Shown here piece by piece: positions 11,879 to 22,458 of a DNA stretch of 36,748 bases. The notes below the pieces were generated by a model that had not been told where the DNA came from, searched no databases, and saw only the letters and a list, made by a program, of their open reading frames with translations. The translations under genes were made by a program, and so were the position numbers. Origin of the DNA: an uncultured Pelagibacteraceae bacterium (GTDB lineage: Bacteria > Pseudomonadota > Alphaproteobacteria > Pelagibacterales > Pelagibacteraceae); contig CACJVQ010000010.1 in assembly GCA_902596915.1 (NCBI GenBank), forward strand, positions 1-36,748, in the 5' to 3' direction. Numbering within the stretch: the first letter of the stretch is position 1; the number at the start of each line of letters is the position of its first letter.

Positions 11879-13834
11879 ATGAAATATCCTGTTTTAATAC
11901 CCAATATATTCAATTTCCCTTTTACATATGAAAGCGACATAGAACTTAAAGTTGGAGACTATGTTTATGTACCATTTGGAAAATCAAAAATAACAGGAGT
12001 AGTTTGGGATACATTTGAAAAAACAAACAACAAAAATTTTCAGATAAAAAAAATCATTAAAAAAATAGAAATTAAACCGCTTAAAAAAGAAACAATAACT
12101 TTTTTGAATTGGTTTTCGGAATATAACTTAGTGCCAAAAGGAATGTGTTTAAAATTACATTTACTTAGTGGAGAAGCAATTACTAATTATGAAGATGAAA
12201 ATTATTTATCCTATAATAAACAAAATTTTGTAAATAAGTTTACTCTGTCTTCAGATCAAAGAAAAACTTTTGATGAAATATCAAAAAAAAATAATAAATT
12301 TAGAGTCCATCTTCTACAAGGAACTACAGGATCAGGAAAAACGATCATCTATTTTAAGCACATAAAACAATTATTAGAAAAAGGGTTTCAAGCAATGATT
12401 CTGCTGCCTGAAATTGGCTTAACTGCAGAATTTGAAAACAAATTTGAAGAATTTTTTGGTTTTAGTGCTGCAGTATGGCACTCTGGAGTAACACCTAAAA
12501 AAAAGAAAATAATCTGGAGTGGAATATCATCAGGAAAAATTAATGTAATAATTGGAGCTCGTTCATCATTATTTCTGCCATTTAAAAACCTTGGAATTAT
12601 AATTGTAGATGAAGAACACGATCAATCATTCAAACAAGACGAAGGTATAATTTACAATGCAAGAGATATGGCAATAGCTAGAGCTAATTTTGAAAATATA
12701 CCTATTAATCTTGTTACTGCTGTACCCTCGATAGAAACATATGCAAATATTAAGAAAAAAAAGTATTCTGTATCACGTTTAACTAAAAGATATAAAAATG
12801 CAAATTTACCTTCATATGAAGTAATAGACTTAAATAAAAATAAATTAGATAAACAATCGTGGATTGCTGGTGAAACCTTAGAAAAAGTAAATAATCATTT
12901 AAAAAAAAATGACCAAGTATTATTTTTTATTAATAGACGGGGTTTCGCTCCATACGCTCTTTGTAAAAAATGTTTAAATGTTTATTCCTGTCCAAATTGT
13001 TCTATAAACTTAGTATATCATAAACATAAAAATAGATTACTTTGTCATTATTGTGGTTTTCAATCTCCATTAAGTAGAAATTGCAAGAAAGGTGAGACAT
13101 GTGATTTTATTTTTAGTGGGCCTGGTGTTGAGAGAATTTCAGAAGAGGTTAAGCTTAAATTTCCAAATAAGAAAATATCGATTTTTTCAAGTGATACTAT
13201 GAATAAAAAATCTTCTAAAAATAAATTAGAAGATATAATTAAAGGAAAAATTGATATACTTATTGGAACCCAATTAATTTCTAAAGGTTTTCATTTTCCG
13301 AAATTAAACTGTATTATTATTTTAGATATCGATCTTAATTCAAATGGACATGATTTAAGAACCGCAGAAAAAAACTTACAACTTTATCACCAATTATCTG
13401 GAAGGGCAGGTAGAGCTGGCAAACCTGCCACAGTATATTTTCAAACATATAACTCAAACCAAACTATTATTAATCAAATAACAAATCCTGATCCTTTTAT
13501 TTTTTTAGAAAATGAGTTGAAATTAAGAGAAAAAAACAATTTACCACCTTATGAAAGATTCGTCTCATTAATACTCACTTCCTCAAATGAAAAAAATTTA
13601 GAAAAAGAAACCATGAATTTTAAAAAAATGTTATCCCAGTCCTTAAATGATAAAATTTTGGGACCTGTTAATGCACCTATATATCGAATAAGGCGAAAAT
13701 ATAGACAGAGACTTTTGATAAGGTCTAAAAAGGGCTCTAATATTCAAAAAAGACTCAGTGAAATCTTGATTACATATAAATTACCTAAAGAAATAAAACT
13801 AACAGTTGATGTTGATCCAATAACCTTCAATTAA
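11879..13834 (+). CDS. priA: Primosomal protein N' (replication restart helicase PriA)
   Basis: Superfamily 2 DNA helicase that reloads the replisome at stalled forks. The 651 residues are shorter than E. coli's 732, mainly through a compact N-terminal DNA-binding part. Walker A is GTTGSGKT, motif II is DEEH, and motifs V-VI read GTQLISKGFHFP and QLSGRAGRAG. The zinc-binding insert begins at C362 with CxxC, CPNC and CHYC pairs. The fourth pair is spread out (CKKGETC) instead of CPxC. Motif III reads TAVPS where ATPS is usual. The gene sits directly before the ATP synthase operon, an order I recognise from other alphaproteobacteria. Confidence 0.96.
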   Translation: MKYPVLIPNIFNFPFTYESDIELKVGDYVYVPFGKSKITGVVWDTFEKTNNKNFQIKKIIKKIEIKPLKKETITFLNWFSEYNLVPKGMCLKLHLLSGEAITNYEDENYLSYNKQNFVNKFTLSSDQRKTFDEISKKNNKFRVHLLQGTTGSGKTIIYFKHIKQLLEKGFQAMILLPEIGLTAEFENKFEEFFGFSAAVWHSGVTPKKKKIIWSGISSGKINVIIGARSSLFLPFKNLGIIIVDEEHDQSFKQDEGIIYNARDMAIARANFENIPINLVTAVPSIETYANIKKKKYSVSRLTKRYKNANLPSYEVIDLNKNKLDKQSWIAGETLEKVNNHLKKNDQVLFFINRRGFAPYALCKKCLNVYSCPNCSINLVYHKHKNRLLCHYCGFQSPLSRNCKKGETCDFIFSGPGVERISEEVKLKFPNKKISIFSSDTMNKKSSKNKLEDIIKGKIDILIGTQLISKGFHFPKLNCIIILDIDLNSNGHDLRTAEKNLQLYHQLSGRAGRAGKPATVYFQTYNSNQTIINQITNPDPFIFLENELKLREKNNLPPYERFVSLILTSSNEKNLEKETMNFKKMLSQSLNDKILGPVNAPIYRIRRKYRQRLLIRSKKGSNIQKRLSEILITYKLPKEIKLTVDVDPITFN

Positions 13835-13862
13835 TTGACAAATTTTATGATAATTAGTCAAT
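13834..13862 (+). promoter_or_regulatory. 29-bp dyad (hairpin or operator) between priA and atpH
   Basis: Arms at 13834-13844 (ATTGACAAATT) and 13852-13862 (AATTAGTCAAT) are inverted copies with one mismatch around a 7-base loop. The dyad starts on the last base of the priA stop codon. No U-run follows on the + strand, so it is not a classic intrinsic terminator. The left arm contains a perfect -35 hexamer TTGACA (13835-13840), but no convincing -10 lies 16-18 bp downstream. It could be a protein-binding site for the atp operon, a processing hairpin, or part of a weak promoter. Confidence 0.45.
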
Positions 13863-13931
13863 CTGATACTTGAAGACACTAAACTCATATGCTACTTAAT
13901 CCAAAAAATCTTCTAAATTAAAGAGTCAAAA

Positions 13932-14489
13932 TTGAGCAATAATAACAGTTTTTCAGTAACTACAGCAGGCAGATATTCTCTGGCACTATACGAATTAGCA
14001 AAAGAAAGCAATTCAATAGATGTAGTTGAAGAACAATCAATGTCTTTACTGAAATTAATAGATGAGAGCAAAGATTTTAGTTCATTAATTAAAGATCCAA
14101 CTAATTCTGTAAATGAACTTCAGGATGTCATAAGTAAAATTGCTGATGACTATAAATTAAACTCTTTATTATCAAAATTTCTTGGTTTTCTAATATCCAA
14201 AAGAAGATTCTTTTATGTAAAATCAATTCTTCAAGATTTTATTGACACTTGTTCAAAAAAAAGAGGAGAAGTGAAAGCTGAACTAATCTCTTCTAAAGAA
14301 TTATCAGGAGAACAAGTAAGTAAAATAAAAGATGAATTATCTCAAAATTTTAATGCGAAAATAAAATTAGACTATAAATACGATAAAAGTTTAATTGGAG
14401 GTTTAGTAATACAAGTTGGAAGTATTATGGTGGACACCTCTATTAAAAATAAATTACAACAAATCGAAAATACAATGATAGAGGCTTAA
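13932..14489 (+). CDS. atpH: F1F0 ATP synthase delta subunit
   Basis: Stator subunit linking F1 to the F0 peripheral stalk. The 185 residues are the usual length. The start is a TTG at 13932: the resulting N-terminus (SNNNSFSVTTAGRYSLALYELA) aligns with the family pattern of a short polar lead and then GRYAxALxELA. The only upstream ATG nearby (13889) is out of frame. The C-terminal segment LIGGLVIQVGSIMVDTSIKNKL is the most diagnostic part. It is first in an atpHAGDC operon, with its stop abutting the atpA ATG. F0 genes are not in the window, as expected for alphaproteobacteria. Confidence 0.96.
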   Translation: MSNNNSFSVTTAGRYSLALYELAKESNSIDVVEEQSMSLLKLIDESKDFSSLIKDPTNSVNELQDVISKIADDYKLNSLLSKFLGFLISKRRFFYVKSILQDFIDTCSKKRGEVKAELISSKELSGEQVSKIKDELSQNFNAKIKLDYKYDKSLIGGLVIQVGSIMVDTSIKNKLQQIENTMIEA

Positions 14490-16025
14490 ATGGAAATAAA
14501 TCCTTCAGAAGTTACAAAAATATTAAAAGAACAAATTAAAAAGTTTGGAGATAAAGCTGAGGTTACAGAGGTTGGTCAAGTTTTATCAGTAGGAGATGGT
14601 ATCGCAAGAATTTATGGTTTAGACAATGTTCAAGCTGGAGAAATGGTAGAATTCTCTGACGGCTCAAAAGGAATGGCATTAAACCTAGAGAGTGAAAATG
14701 TAGGTGTTGTAATTTTTGGTGATGATAGAGCAGTTAAAGAAGGTGATACTGTAAAAAGAACTGGTGCAATAGTTGATACACCCGTTGGAAAAGAATTACT
14801 TGGTAGAGTAGTTGATGGTTTAGGAAACCCAATTGATGGAAAAGGTACACTAGATAAAAGTTTAAAAAGAAGTAGGGTTGAAGTCAAAGCGCCTGGCATA
14901 ATTCCACGTAAATCTGTTAGTGAACCAATGCAGACTGGTCTCAAATCAATTGATAGTCTAGTTCCAATTGGAAGAGGACAAAGAGAATTAATTATTGGTG
15001 ATAGACAAACTGGCAAAACAGCAGTCGCCATTGATGCTATCATTAACCAAAAAAAAATTAATGAGTCTGGGGATGAAAAGAAAAAATTATATTGTATTTA
15101 TGTAGCTGTAGGCCAAAAGAGATCTACTGTTAGACAGATTGAAAAAACATTAGAAGAAGCTGGCGCTATGGAATATACAACAATAGTAGCTGCAACAGCA
15201 TCAGATGCAGCGCCTCTGCAATTTTTAGCTCCTTACACTGGATGCACTATGGGTGAGTATTTTAGAGATAATGGGATGCATGCCTTGATTATTTATGATG
15301 ATTTATCAAAACAAGCTGTTGCATATAGACAAATGTCACTTCTTTTAAGAAGACCTCCTGGAAGAGAAGCGTATCCTGGAGATGTATTTTATTTACATAG
15401 TAGATTACTAGAAAGAGCTGCAAAACTAAGTGATGAGCATGGTGGGGGATCACTAACCGCTCTTCCAATTATAGAAACTCAAGGTGGAGATGTTTCTGCA
15501 TTCATACCAACAAATGTTATTTCAATTACTGATGGTCAAATATTTCTTGAAACAGAACTTTTTAACCAAGGTATAAGACCTGCCATAAATGTTGGATTAT
15601 CTGTGTCAAGAGTTGGATCATCTGCTCAAACTAAAGCGATGAAGAAAGTTTCAGGTTCCATGAAATTAGAACTTGCACAATATCGAGAAATGGCTGCGTT
15701 TGCACAATTTGGCTCAGACCTCGATGCATCTACTCAGAAATTACTTAACAGAGGATCAAAATTAACTGAACTTTTAAAGCAAAATCAATATTCTCCTATG
15801 ACAGTTGCAGAACAAGTCATTTCTGTTTTTTGTGGAGTTAGAGGACATCTTGATGATATTGAGCAAAAAGATATTTCAAGTTTTGAGAATAAAATTATAG
15901 AAAAATGTAAAGCTGAAAAGCCAGAGATCATTGATTCGATCACAGCTTCAGGAAAACTTGAAGATGATAAAGAAAAAGAATTAAATGAAATTATTCTACA
16001 ACTTAAGAAAGATTTTAACTCATAA
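14490..16025 (+). CDS. atpA: F1F0 ATP synthase alpha subunit
   Basis: Non-catalytic nucleotide-binding subunit of F1, 511 residues. Walker A is GDRQTGKT at 170-177, aligned within one residue of E. coli. The arginine-finger segment [17 protein letters not shown] contributes to the neighbouring catalytic beta site. The signature [14 protein letters not shown] is intact. It abuts atpH with no gap and ends 6 bp before atpG. Confidence 0.99.
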   Translation: MEINPSEVTKILKEQIKKFGDKAEVTEVGQVLSVGDGIARIYGLDNVQAGEMVEFSDGSKGMALNLESENVGVVIFGDDRAVKEGDTVKRTGAIVDTPVGKELLGRVVDGLGNPIDGKGTLDKSLKRSRVEVKAPGIIPRKSVSEPMQTGLKSIDSLVPIGRGQRELIIGDRQTGKTAVAIDAIINQKKINESGDEKKKLYCIYVAVGQKRSTVRQIEKTLEEAGAMEYTTIVAATASDAAPLQFLAPYTGCTMGEYFRDNGMHALIIYDDLSKQAVAYRQMSLLLRRPPGREAYPGDVFYLHSRLLERAAKLSDEHGGGSLTALPIIETQGGDVSAFIPTNVISITDGQIFLETELFNQGIRPAINVGLSVSRVGSSAQTKAMKKVSGSMKLELAQYREMAAFAQFGSDLDASTQKLLNRGSKLTELLKQNQYSPMTVAEQVISVFCGVRGHLDDIEQKDISSFENKIIEKCKAEKPEIIDSITASGKLEDDKEKELNEIILQLKKDFNS

Positions 16026-16031
16026 AAAATA

Positions 16032-18327
<2,296 letters not shown>

Positions 18328-18328
<1 letters not shown>

Positions 18329-18720
18329 TGAGTGAAGAATATTCTGTAGAAATAGTAAATCCTGAAAAATCATTTCTGTCAAAAGATGATGTGACTGAAG
18401 TAGTTGTTCCCGCATTCGAAGGTGAAATAGGAATTTTAAGAGACCATATCTCTATTATTTCTTTTTTAAAACCAGGAATAATTAAAATATTCTCAAAGTC
18501 TGGTGAAGAAAGCTTTTACGTAAACGATGGAATAATTGAATTTAAAAATAATAATCTTTCTATACTTACAAGTCTTATTTTAAATTTAAAAGACATTGAT
18601 AAAGAAAAAATTTCGGAAATTCAAAAATCTGCTGAAGAAGAACTGAATAAATCTGAAATTAATGACCAAGAAAAATATTTGCTTGATCAAAAACTTGAAG
18701 TACTTAAATCAATTAATTAA
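18328..18720 (+). CDS. atpC: F1F0 ATP synthase epsilon subunit
   Basis: Rotor and inhibitory subunit of F1, 130 residues. The N-terminal beta-sandwich is recognisable from VEIVNPEKSFLSKDDVTEVVVPAFEGEIGIL and the following GIIKIF...FYVNDGIIEF. The C-terminal helical part is Lys- and Glu-rich and weakly conserved, as usual for this subunit. It closes the atp operon and overlaps the end of the convergent rppH gene by 12 bp, leaving no room for a conventional terminator. Confidence 0.95.
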
Positions 18721-19188
18721 AATTTTTTTAACCTCTTCTTGAATTTTCTCATATACATGGAGTTTAAATTTTACTACAAGTTTAGTAATTTCATCTGGAT
18801 CCACCCACTTCCATTCTAGAAACTCTGGATGTTTTGTTTTAATATTAATTTCTTTTTCATCACCATCAAATCTCATTATATACCATTGTTGTTTTTGACC
18901 TTTAAATTTACCTTTCCAAATAATTCCTAATAATTCATTTGGCAAATAGTAAGTTAGCAAGCCATCAATTTTTTTAATCAAACTTACTGATTTAATGCTA
19001 GTTTCCTCTTCTAATTCTCTAATTGCAGCTTCATATAAGTCTTCACCTTTATCAACTCCACCTTGGGGCATTTGCCAAAATTTTTTTTTATTATCTATTC
19101 TTTTTGCAACAAAAATTTTGTTTTCTTTATTTAAAACGACTATCCCAACACCACTTCTAAGTGGTAAATTTTTGTATTTTTCCCTCAT
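18709..19188 (-). CDS. rppH: RNA pyrophosphohydrolase (Nudix)
   Basis: Removes pyrophosphate from mRNA 5' ends, or hydrolyses dinucleoside polyphosphates, in the cytoplasm. The protein has 159 residues. The N-terminus YKNLPLRSGVGIVVLN matches the RppH/NudH subfamily. The Nudix box spans residues 43-65 with G43, E49, R57, E58, E61 and E62. The late glycine of the box is a serine (S64), a change that leaves the metal-binding glutamates intact. The WQMPQGG segment and the C-terminal EWKWVDPDEI are also subfamily-typical. It is last in the minus-strand run after ctpA (1 bp gap) and overlaps the atpC end tail-to-tail. Confidence 0.94.
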   Translation of the reverse strand: MREKYKNLPLRSGVGIVVLNKENKIFVAKRIDNKKKFWQMPQGGVDKGEDLYEAAIRELEEETSIKSVSLIKKIDGLLTYYLPNELLGIIWKGKFKGQKQQWYIMRFDGDEKEINIKTKHPEFLEWKWVDPDEITKLVVKFKLHVYEKIQEEVKKILIN

Positions 19189-19189
19189 T

Positions 19190-20335
19190 TTAGCTGTTTA
19201 AAAGCTTTAGGGCGAATTGAAGTTGATTATCTGTATCAGTATTAAACCTAAAATCATCAGATCCTTCAGATATCTCAATATCAGGCGAAACACCAATTTC
19301 TGAAATAGATTTTCCAGATGGAAGATAATATTTAGATACAGTTAATCTAATTGCACCTTTATTTTTTAGTGGAATAATTGATTGTACGGAACCTTTGCCA
19401 TAACTATTTTCACCAATTATTATTGCTCTTTTATGGTCTTTAAGAGCGCCTGCTACTATTTCAGATGCTGAAGCTGAACCATAATTTATTAAAACAACAA
19501 TTGTATCTCCATCCAATATATCACCTTTTCTTGCAAAGAATTTTCTACTTTCATATTTTCTCTTACTTTTAGTTGAAACAATTTCACCACTATCTATAAA
19601 AAAGTCTGTAATTTTAATTGCTTGAGAAAGTAGCCCCCCAGGATTGTTTCTTAAGTCTAAAATATAATTTTTAACATTTTTATTTTTTCTAAACTCTTTA
19701 ATTTTATCACTAATTTGACTACTACTATTTTCATTAAATGAAGTAAGTCTTAAATAACCAGTTTGATTATCTAATATTTCAGATTTTACAGACGAAACTT
19801 TAATTTTTTCTCTTGTAATATTAAAAACTAGTGCTTTTCGTTCACCTCTTCTTCTAACTGTAATTTCAATATCAGATCCAACAGGACCTCTCATTATATC
19901 TACTGCTTCACTTAAAGATTTACCCTGAACTTGCATGTCATTAATTTTTACTATGTAATCTCCAGCCTTAACCCCTGCTTCAGCTGCAGGTGAGTCATCC
20001 ATAGGTGTAATTACCTTAATGACACCTGCTTCCATACTTACTTCTATTCCCAGTCCACCAAACTCTCCACTCGTTTCTGTTTGCATGCTCTGATACGAAT
20101 CTGGCGTCATATATGCAGAATAAGGATCCAAGGATTGTAAAACACCATTTATAGCAGCATCCATAGCCTCACTTTGATTTACCTCATCAACAAATTCTTT
20201 ATTTATTTTATCTAGAACTTCTGAAAAAACATCTATTTTTTTATATATATCGTTCTCTTCTGATGAACTAACAAAGTTTGTTAGAAAAAAAAAAATAAAT
20301 AATGAAAAAAGAAAAGCTTTAAATTTATTCATCAT
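19190..20335 (-). CDS. ctpA: Carboxy-terminal processing peptidase (S41 family, PDZ)
   Basis: Periplasmic serine protease that trims or degrades proteins from their C-termini. The 381 residues include an N-terminal hydrophobic signal segment (about 5-24) and the Ser-rich start of the mature region. A PDZ domain follows (GGLGIEVSMEAGVIKVITPMDD...AGVKAGDYIVKINDMQVQG). The S41 catalytic domain has S289 in GSASASEIVAG and K314 in NSYGKGSVQ, the Ser-Lys dyad spaced as in the family. It is a little shorter than many homologues, lacking an extended C-terminus. The start overlaps the rsfS stop (ATGA); a second ATG follows directly. Confidence 0.95.
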   Translation of the reverse strand: MMNKFKAFLFSLFIFFFLTNFVSSSEENDIYKKIDVFSEVLDKINKEFVDEVNQSEAMDAAINGVLQSLDPYSAYMTPDSYQSMQTETSGEFGGLGIEVSMEAGVIKVITPMDDSPAAEAGVKAGDYIVKINDMQVQGKSLSEAVDIMRGPVGSDIEITVRRRGERKALVFNITREKIKVSSVKSEILDNQTGYLRLTSFNENSSSQISDKIKEFRKNKNVKNYILDLRNNPGGLLSQAIKITDFFIDSGEIVSTKSKRKYESRKFFARKGDILDGDTIVVLINYGSASASEIVAGALKDHKRAIIIGENSYGKGSVQSIIPLKNKGAIRLTVSKYYLPSGKSISEIGVSPDIEISEGSDDFRFNTDTDNQLQFALKLLNS

Positions 20336-20682
20336 ATAATTACCTTCTCTTTAGGGATTAATTCAGACCATATTTTCTCTAATTCATAAAATTTTCTCTT
20401 CTCAGGATTAAAAATATGTATGATAAGATCTATTCCATCTACAAGTTTCCAGTCATTACTTTCCTTACCTTCAATTTTACAATTATTTACACCGTTTTTT
20501 TTCAAGTATTCGTATACTTGTTCTGATAGGGCTTGGATGTGTCTTGATGAAGTTCCACTAGCGATAATCATTTGATCCGCCATTGATGATTTTCCGTCTA
20601 AATCTATTGAAACAATATCCAACGCTTTATTCGCATCTAAAAGATTGATCACATCTTTATGAAGGGAAGAGATTTTGTCCAT
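20332..20682 (-). CDS. rsfS: Ribosomal silencing factor RsfS
   Basis: RsfS/Iojap/DUF143 family, 116 residues. Binds L14 on the large subunit to block subunit joining when nutrients are scarce. Recognisable segments are VSIDLDGKSSMADQMIIASGTSSRHIQALSE and IEGKESNDWKLVDGIDLIIHIFNPEKRKFYELEKIW. It sits in the alphaproteobacterial nadD-rsfS pair, 17 bp downstream of nadD. In many relatives rlmH follows directly, but here ctpA does, with a 4 bp overlap. Confidence 0.94.
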   Translation of the reverse strand: MDKISSLHKDVINLLDANKALDIVSIDLDGKSSMADQMIIASGTSSRHIQALSEQVYEYLKKNGVNNCKIEGKESNDWKLVDGIDLIIHIFNPEKRKFYELEKIWSELIPKEKVII

Positions 20683-20699
20683 TAATTAAAAAAAGAATA

Positions 20700-21236
20700 T
20701 CAAATTTTTCTTAATTTAGAAGATGAAATATTGACCTTATTAAATTTAACAAATCTTATGCTTTTCTTATTGTATTTTTTAAAGCTTACAGAACTTAATG
20801 ATTTTGCCTTATATCTGTCTCTATCAAATACAAGTATATTACACATAGATGGTATTGAATCAGAATTTTTCCATTTATGAAAATTGATTAAACTGTCTGC
20901 TCCCATTATAAAGTAAATATCAGTATTTTTATTTTTTCTTTTAATATTTTTGATTAAATCAATTGTTCTATTTGATTTAATTTTATTTTCAAAATATTTA
21001 ACTTTTATAAATAGATTATTTTGAGCAATTTTTTTTGCATACTTTATTCTTTTATCTAAACTTAAACTACTTTTATTTTTAAATGGATTTTTTTTGGTTA
21101 CAGCCCAAATAATTCTATCAATACCAAATCTTTTTTTTGCCTCTTTAGAGATGCTTAAATGACCTCTATGAGCAGGATCAAAAGTGCCACCAAGAATACC
21201 AATTTTTTTTTTATTTTCTTGTTTGTCCAGAGCCAT
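20700..21236 (-). CDS. nadD: Nicotinate-nucleotide adenylyltransferase
   Basis: Makes deamido-NAD from nicotinate mononucleotide and ATP. The nucleotidyltransferase loop is GILGGTFDPAHRGHLSI, containing the HxGH signature. IMGADSL, FHKWKNSD and the terminal ISSSKLR (family ISSTxIR) are present. The protein ends two residues after this motif, so it lacks the short C-terminal tail of E. coli NadD; short tails are, as I recall, common in alphaproteobacteria. I chose the ATG at 21236 (178 residues), which overlaps the proA end by 26 bp. In-frame ATGs at 21245 and 21260 would only add residues encoded inside proA. Confidence 0.92.
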   Translation of the reverse strand: MALDKQENKKKIGILGGTFDPAHRGHLSISKEAKKRFGIDRIIWAVTKKNPFKNKSSLSLDKRIKYAKKIAQNNLFIKVKYFENKIKSNRTIDLIKNIKRKNKNTDIYFIMGADSLINFHKWKNSDSIPSMCNILVFDRDRYKAKSLSSVSFKKYNKKSIRFVKFNKVNISSSKLRKI

Positions 21237-22458
21237 ATATCTCATATTTGTAACTAACAAGCTGGTTTAGTCCTACAGGACCTCTTGGTGGAAGTTTATT
21301 TGTTGATATTCCAACTTCTCCACCAAAACCAAATTCACCTCCATCAGCATATTGAGTCGAAGAATTGTGGATAGCAATTGAACTTTTAATGTTTTTTATA
21401 AAAAATTTTGCAGAAATTTTATTATTTGTAATTATCGCATCTGTATGCATTGTTCCATACTTATTGATATGATTAACTGCATCAGTAATACTATCAACTA
21501 ATTTTACAGAAATCTTTGCAGATAGATGTTCCTTAGACCAGGTTTTATTATTCGCTAATTTTGTATTTCCATTAAACAATTTATGAATTTTTTTGTCTGC
21601 ATAAATAGAACAACCTCTTTTAGTTAGTTCGTTTAGTATTTCGTTTACATTTTTCGATTTACTTTTATGTATTAATAGTGTCTCGGTAGCTCCGCAAATA
21701 CTAGTATTACGCATTTTTGCATTAATTAAAATTTTTTTTGCCATCTTTAGATTTGCATCTTTATCAATATATGTATGACACATTCCTTCAAGGTGACCTA
21801 TTACGGGTACAGAAGATAAATTTTGTACTTTTTTTACAAGATTTTTTCCACCTCGAGGAATAATAACATCTATATATTTTGACATTTTTGAAAGCATATA
21901 GTCGACTAGTTTTCTATTTTTATTTTCAACAAATTGTACGAAATTTTTATTTATTCTATTTTTTTCTAAAGATTTTCTAAAAAGATTAGCCAAGATTTTA
22001 TTGCTAAAATAAGCCTCAGACCCCCCTCTTAAAATTACACAGTTTCCTGATTTAAAACAAAGTGTAGATACGTCTGAAGTAACATTTGGCCTACTCTCGT
22101 AAATTACCCCAATTATGCCAATTGGAATTGATACTTTCTTTATTTTTAAGCCATTTGGTCTTTTCCATGTTTCAAGATCAACATCTATCGGATCTTTGAA
22201 TTTTGCAATAGTTTTGATTGACTTAACAATTGAACTTATCTTGTCATTATTAAGAGCTAGTCTTTTAATTAAGTTTTCTTTAAGCTTTTTTGATTTAGCA
22301 ATTTTAATATCTTTTTCATTTTCGATTAATATTTTATTTTGGTTCTTTAAAATAAGATTGATGTAATCATTTAGTACTTGATTTTTTTTTTTATTATTTA
22401 TTTTATTTTGAAATGCAATTTTTGCATTCTCACCAATTTTTTCTAAAATAATATTCAT
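21211..22458 (-). CDS. proA: Gamma-glutamyl phosphate reductase
   Basis: Second step of proline synthesis: NADPH-dependent reduction of glutamyl-5-phosphate to the semialdehyde. The 415 residues are family-typical. The catalytic cysteine is C255 in NTSICGATETLLI. VIYESRPNVTSDV, GNCVILRGGSEA, IPRGGKNLV and the C-terminal GGEFGFGGEVGISTNKLPPRGPVGL are diagnostic. The start overlaps the proB stop as ATGA, so the two proline enzymes are probably coupled. Confidence 0.97.
   Translation of the reverse strand: MNIILEKIGENAKIAFQNKINNKKKNQVLNDYINLILKNQNKILIENEKDIKIAKSKKLKENLIKRLALNNDKISSIVKSIKTIAKFKDPIDVDLETWKRPNGLKIKKVSIPIGIIGVIYESRPNVTSDVSTLCFKSGNCVILRGGSEAYFSNKILANLFRKSLEKNRINKNFVQFVENKNRKLVDYMLSKMSKYIDVIIPRGGKNLVKKVQNLSSVPVIGHLEGMCHTYIDKDANLKMAKKILINAKMRNTSICGATETLLIHKSKSKNVNEILNELTKRGCSIYADKKIHKLFNGNTKLANNKTWSKEHLSAKISVKLVDSITDAVNHINKYGTMHTDAIITNNKISAKFFIKNIKSSIAIHNSSTQYADGGEFGFGGEVGISTNKLPPRGPVGLNQLVSYKYEIYGSGQTRK

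Noticed and set aside
13835..13863. TTGACA before atpH as a confident promoter
   Set aside because: No acceptable -10 lies at 16-18 bp, and the hexamer is part of a dyad, so only a dyad is reported.
14630..15043. Long antisense open frame inside atpA (and similar ones inside sdhA, sucA, metX, lysK, obgE)
   Set aside because: These mirror codon bias of strongly conserved genes on the other strand and have no recognisable domains or own spacing.
20700..20720. nadD as a truncated pseudogene
   Set aside because: The catalytic loop and the ISSTxIR-type motif are both intact; a short C-terminus seems normal for the group.
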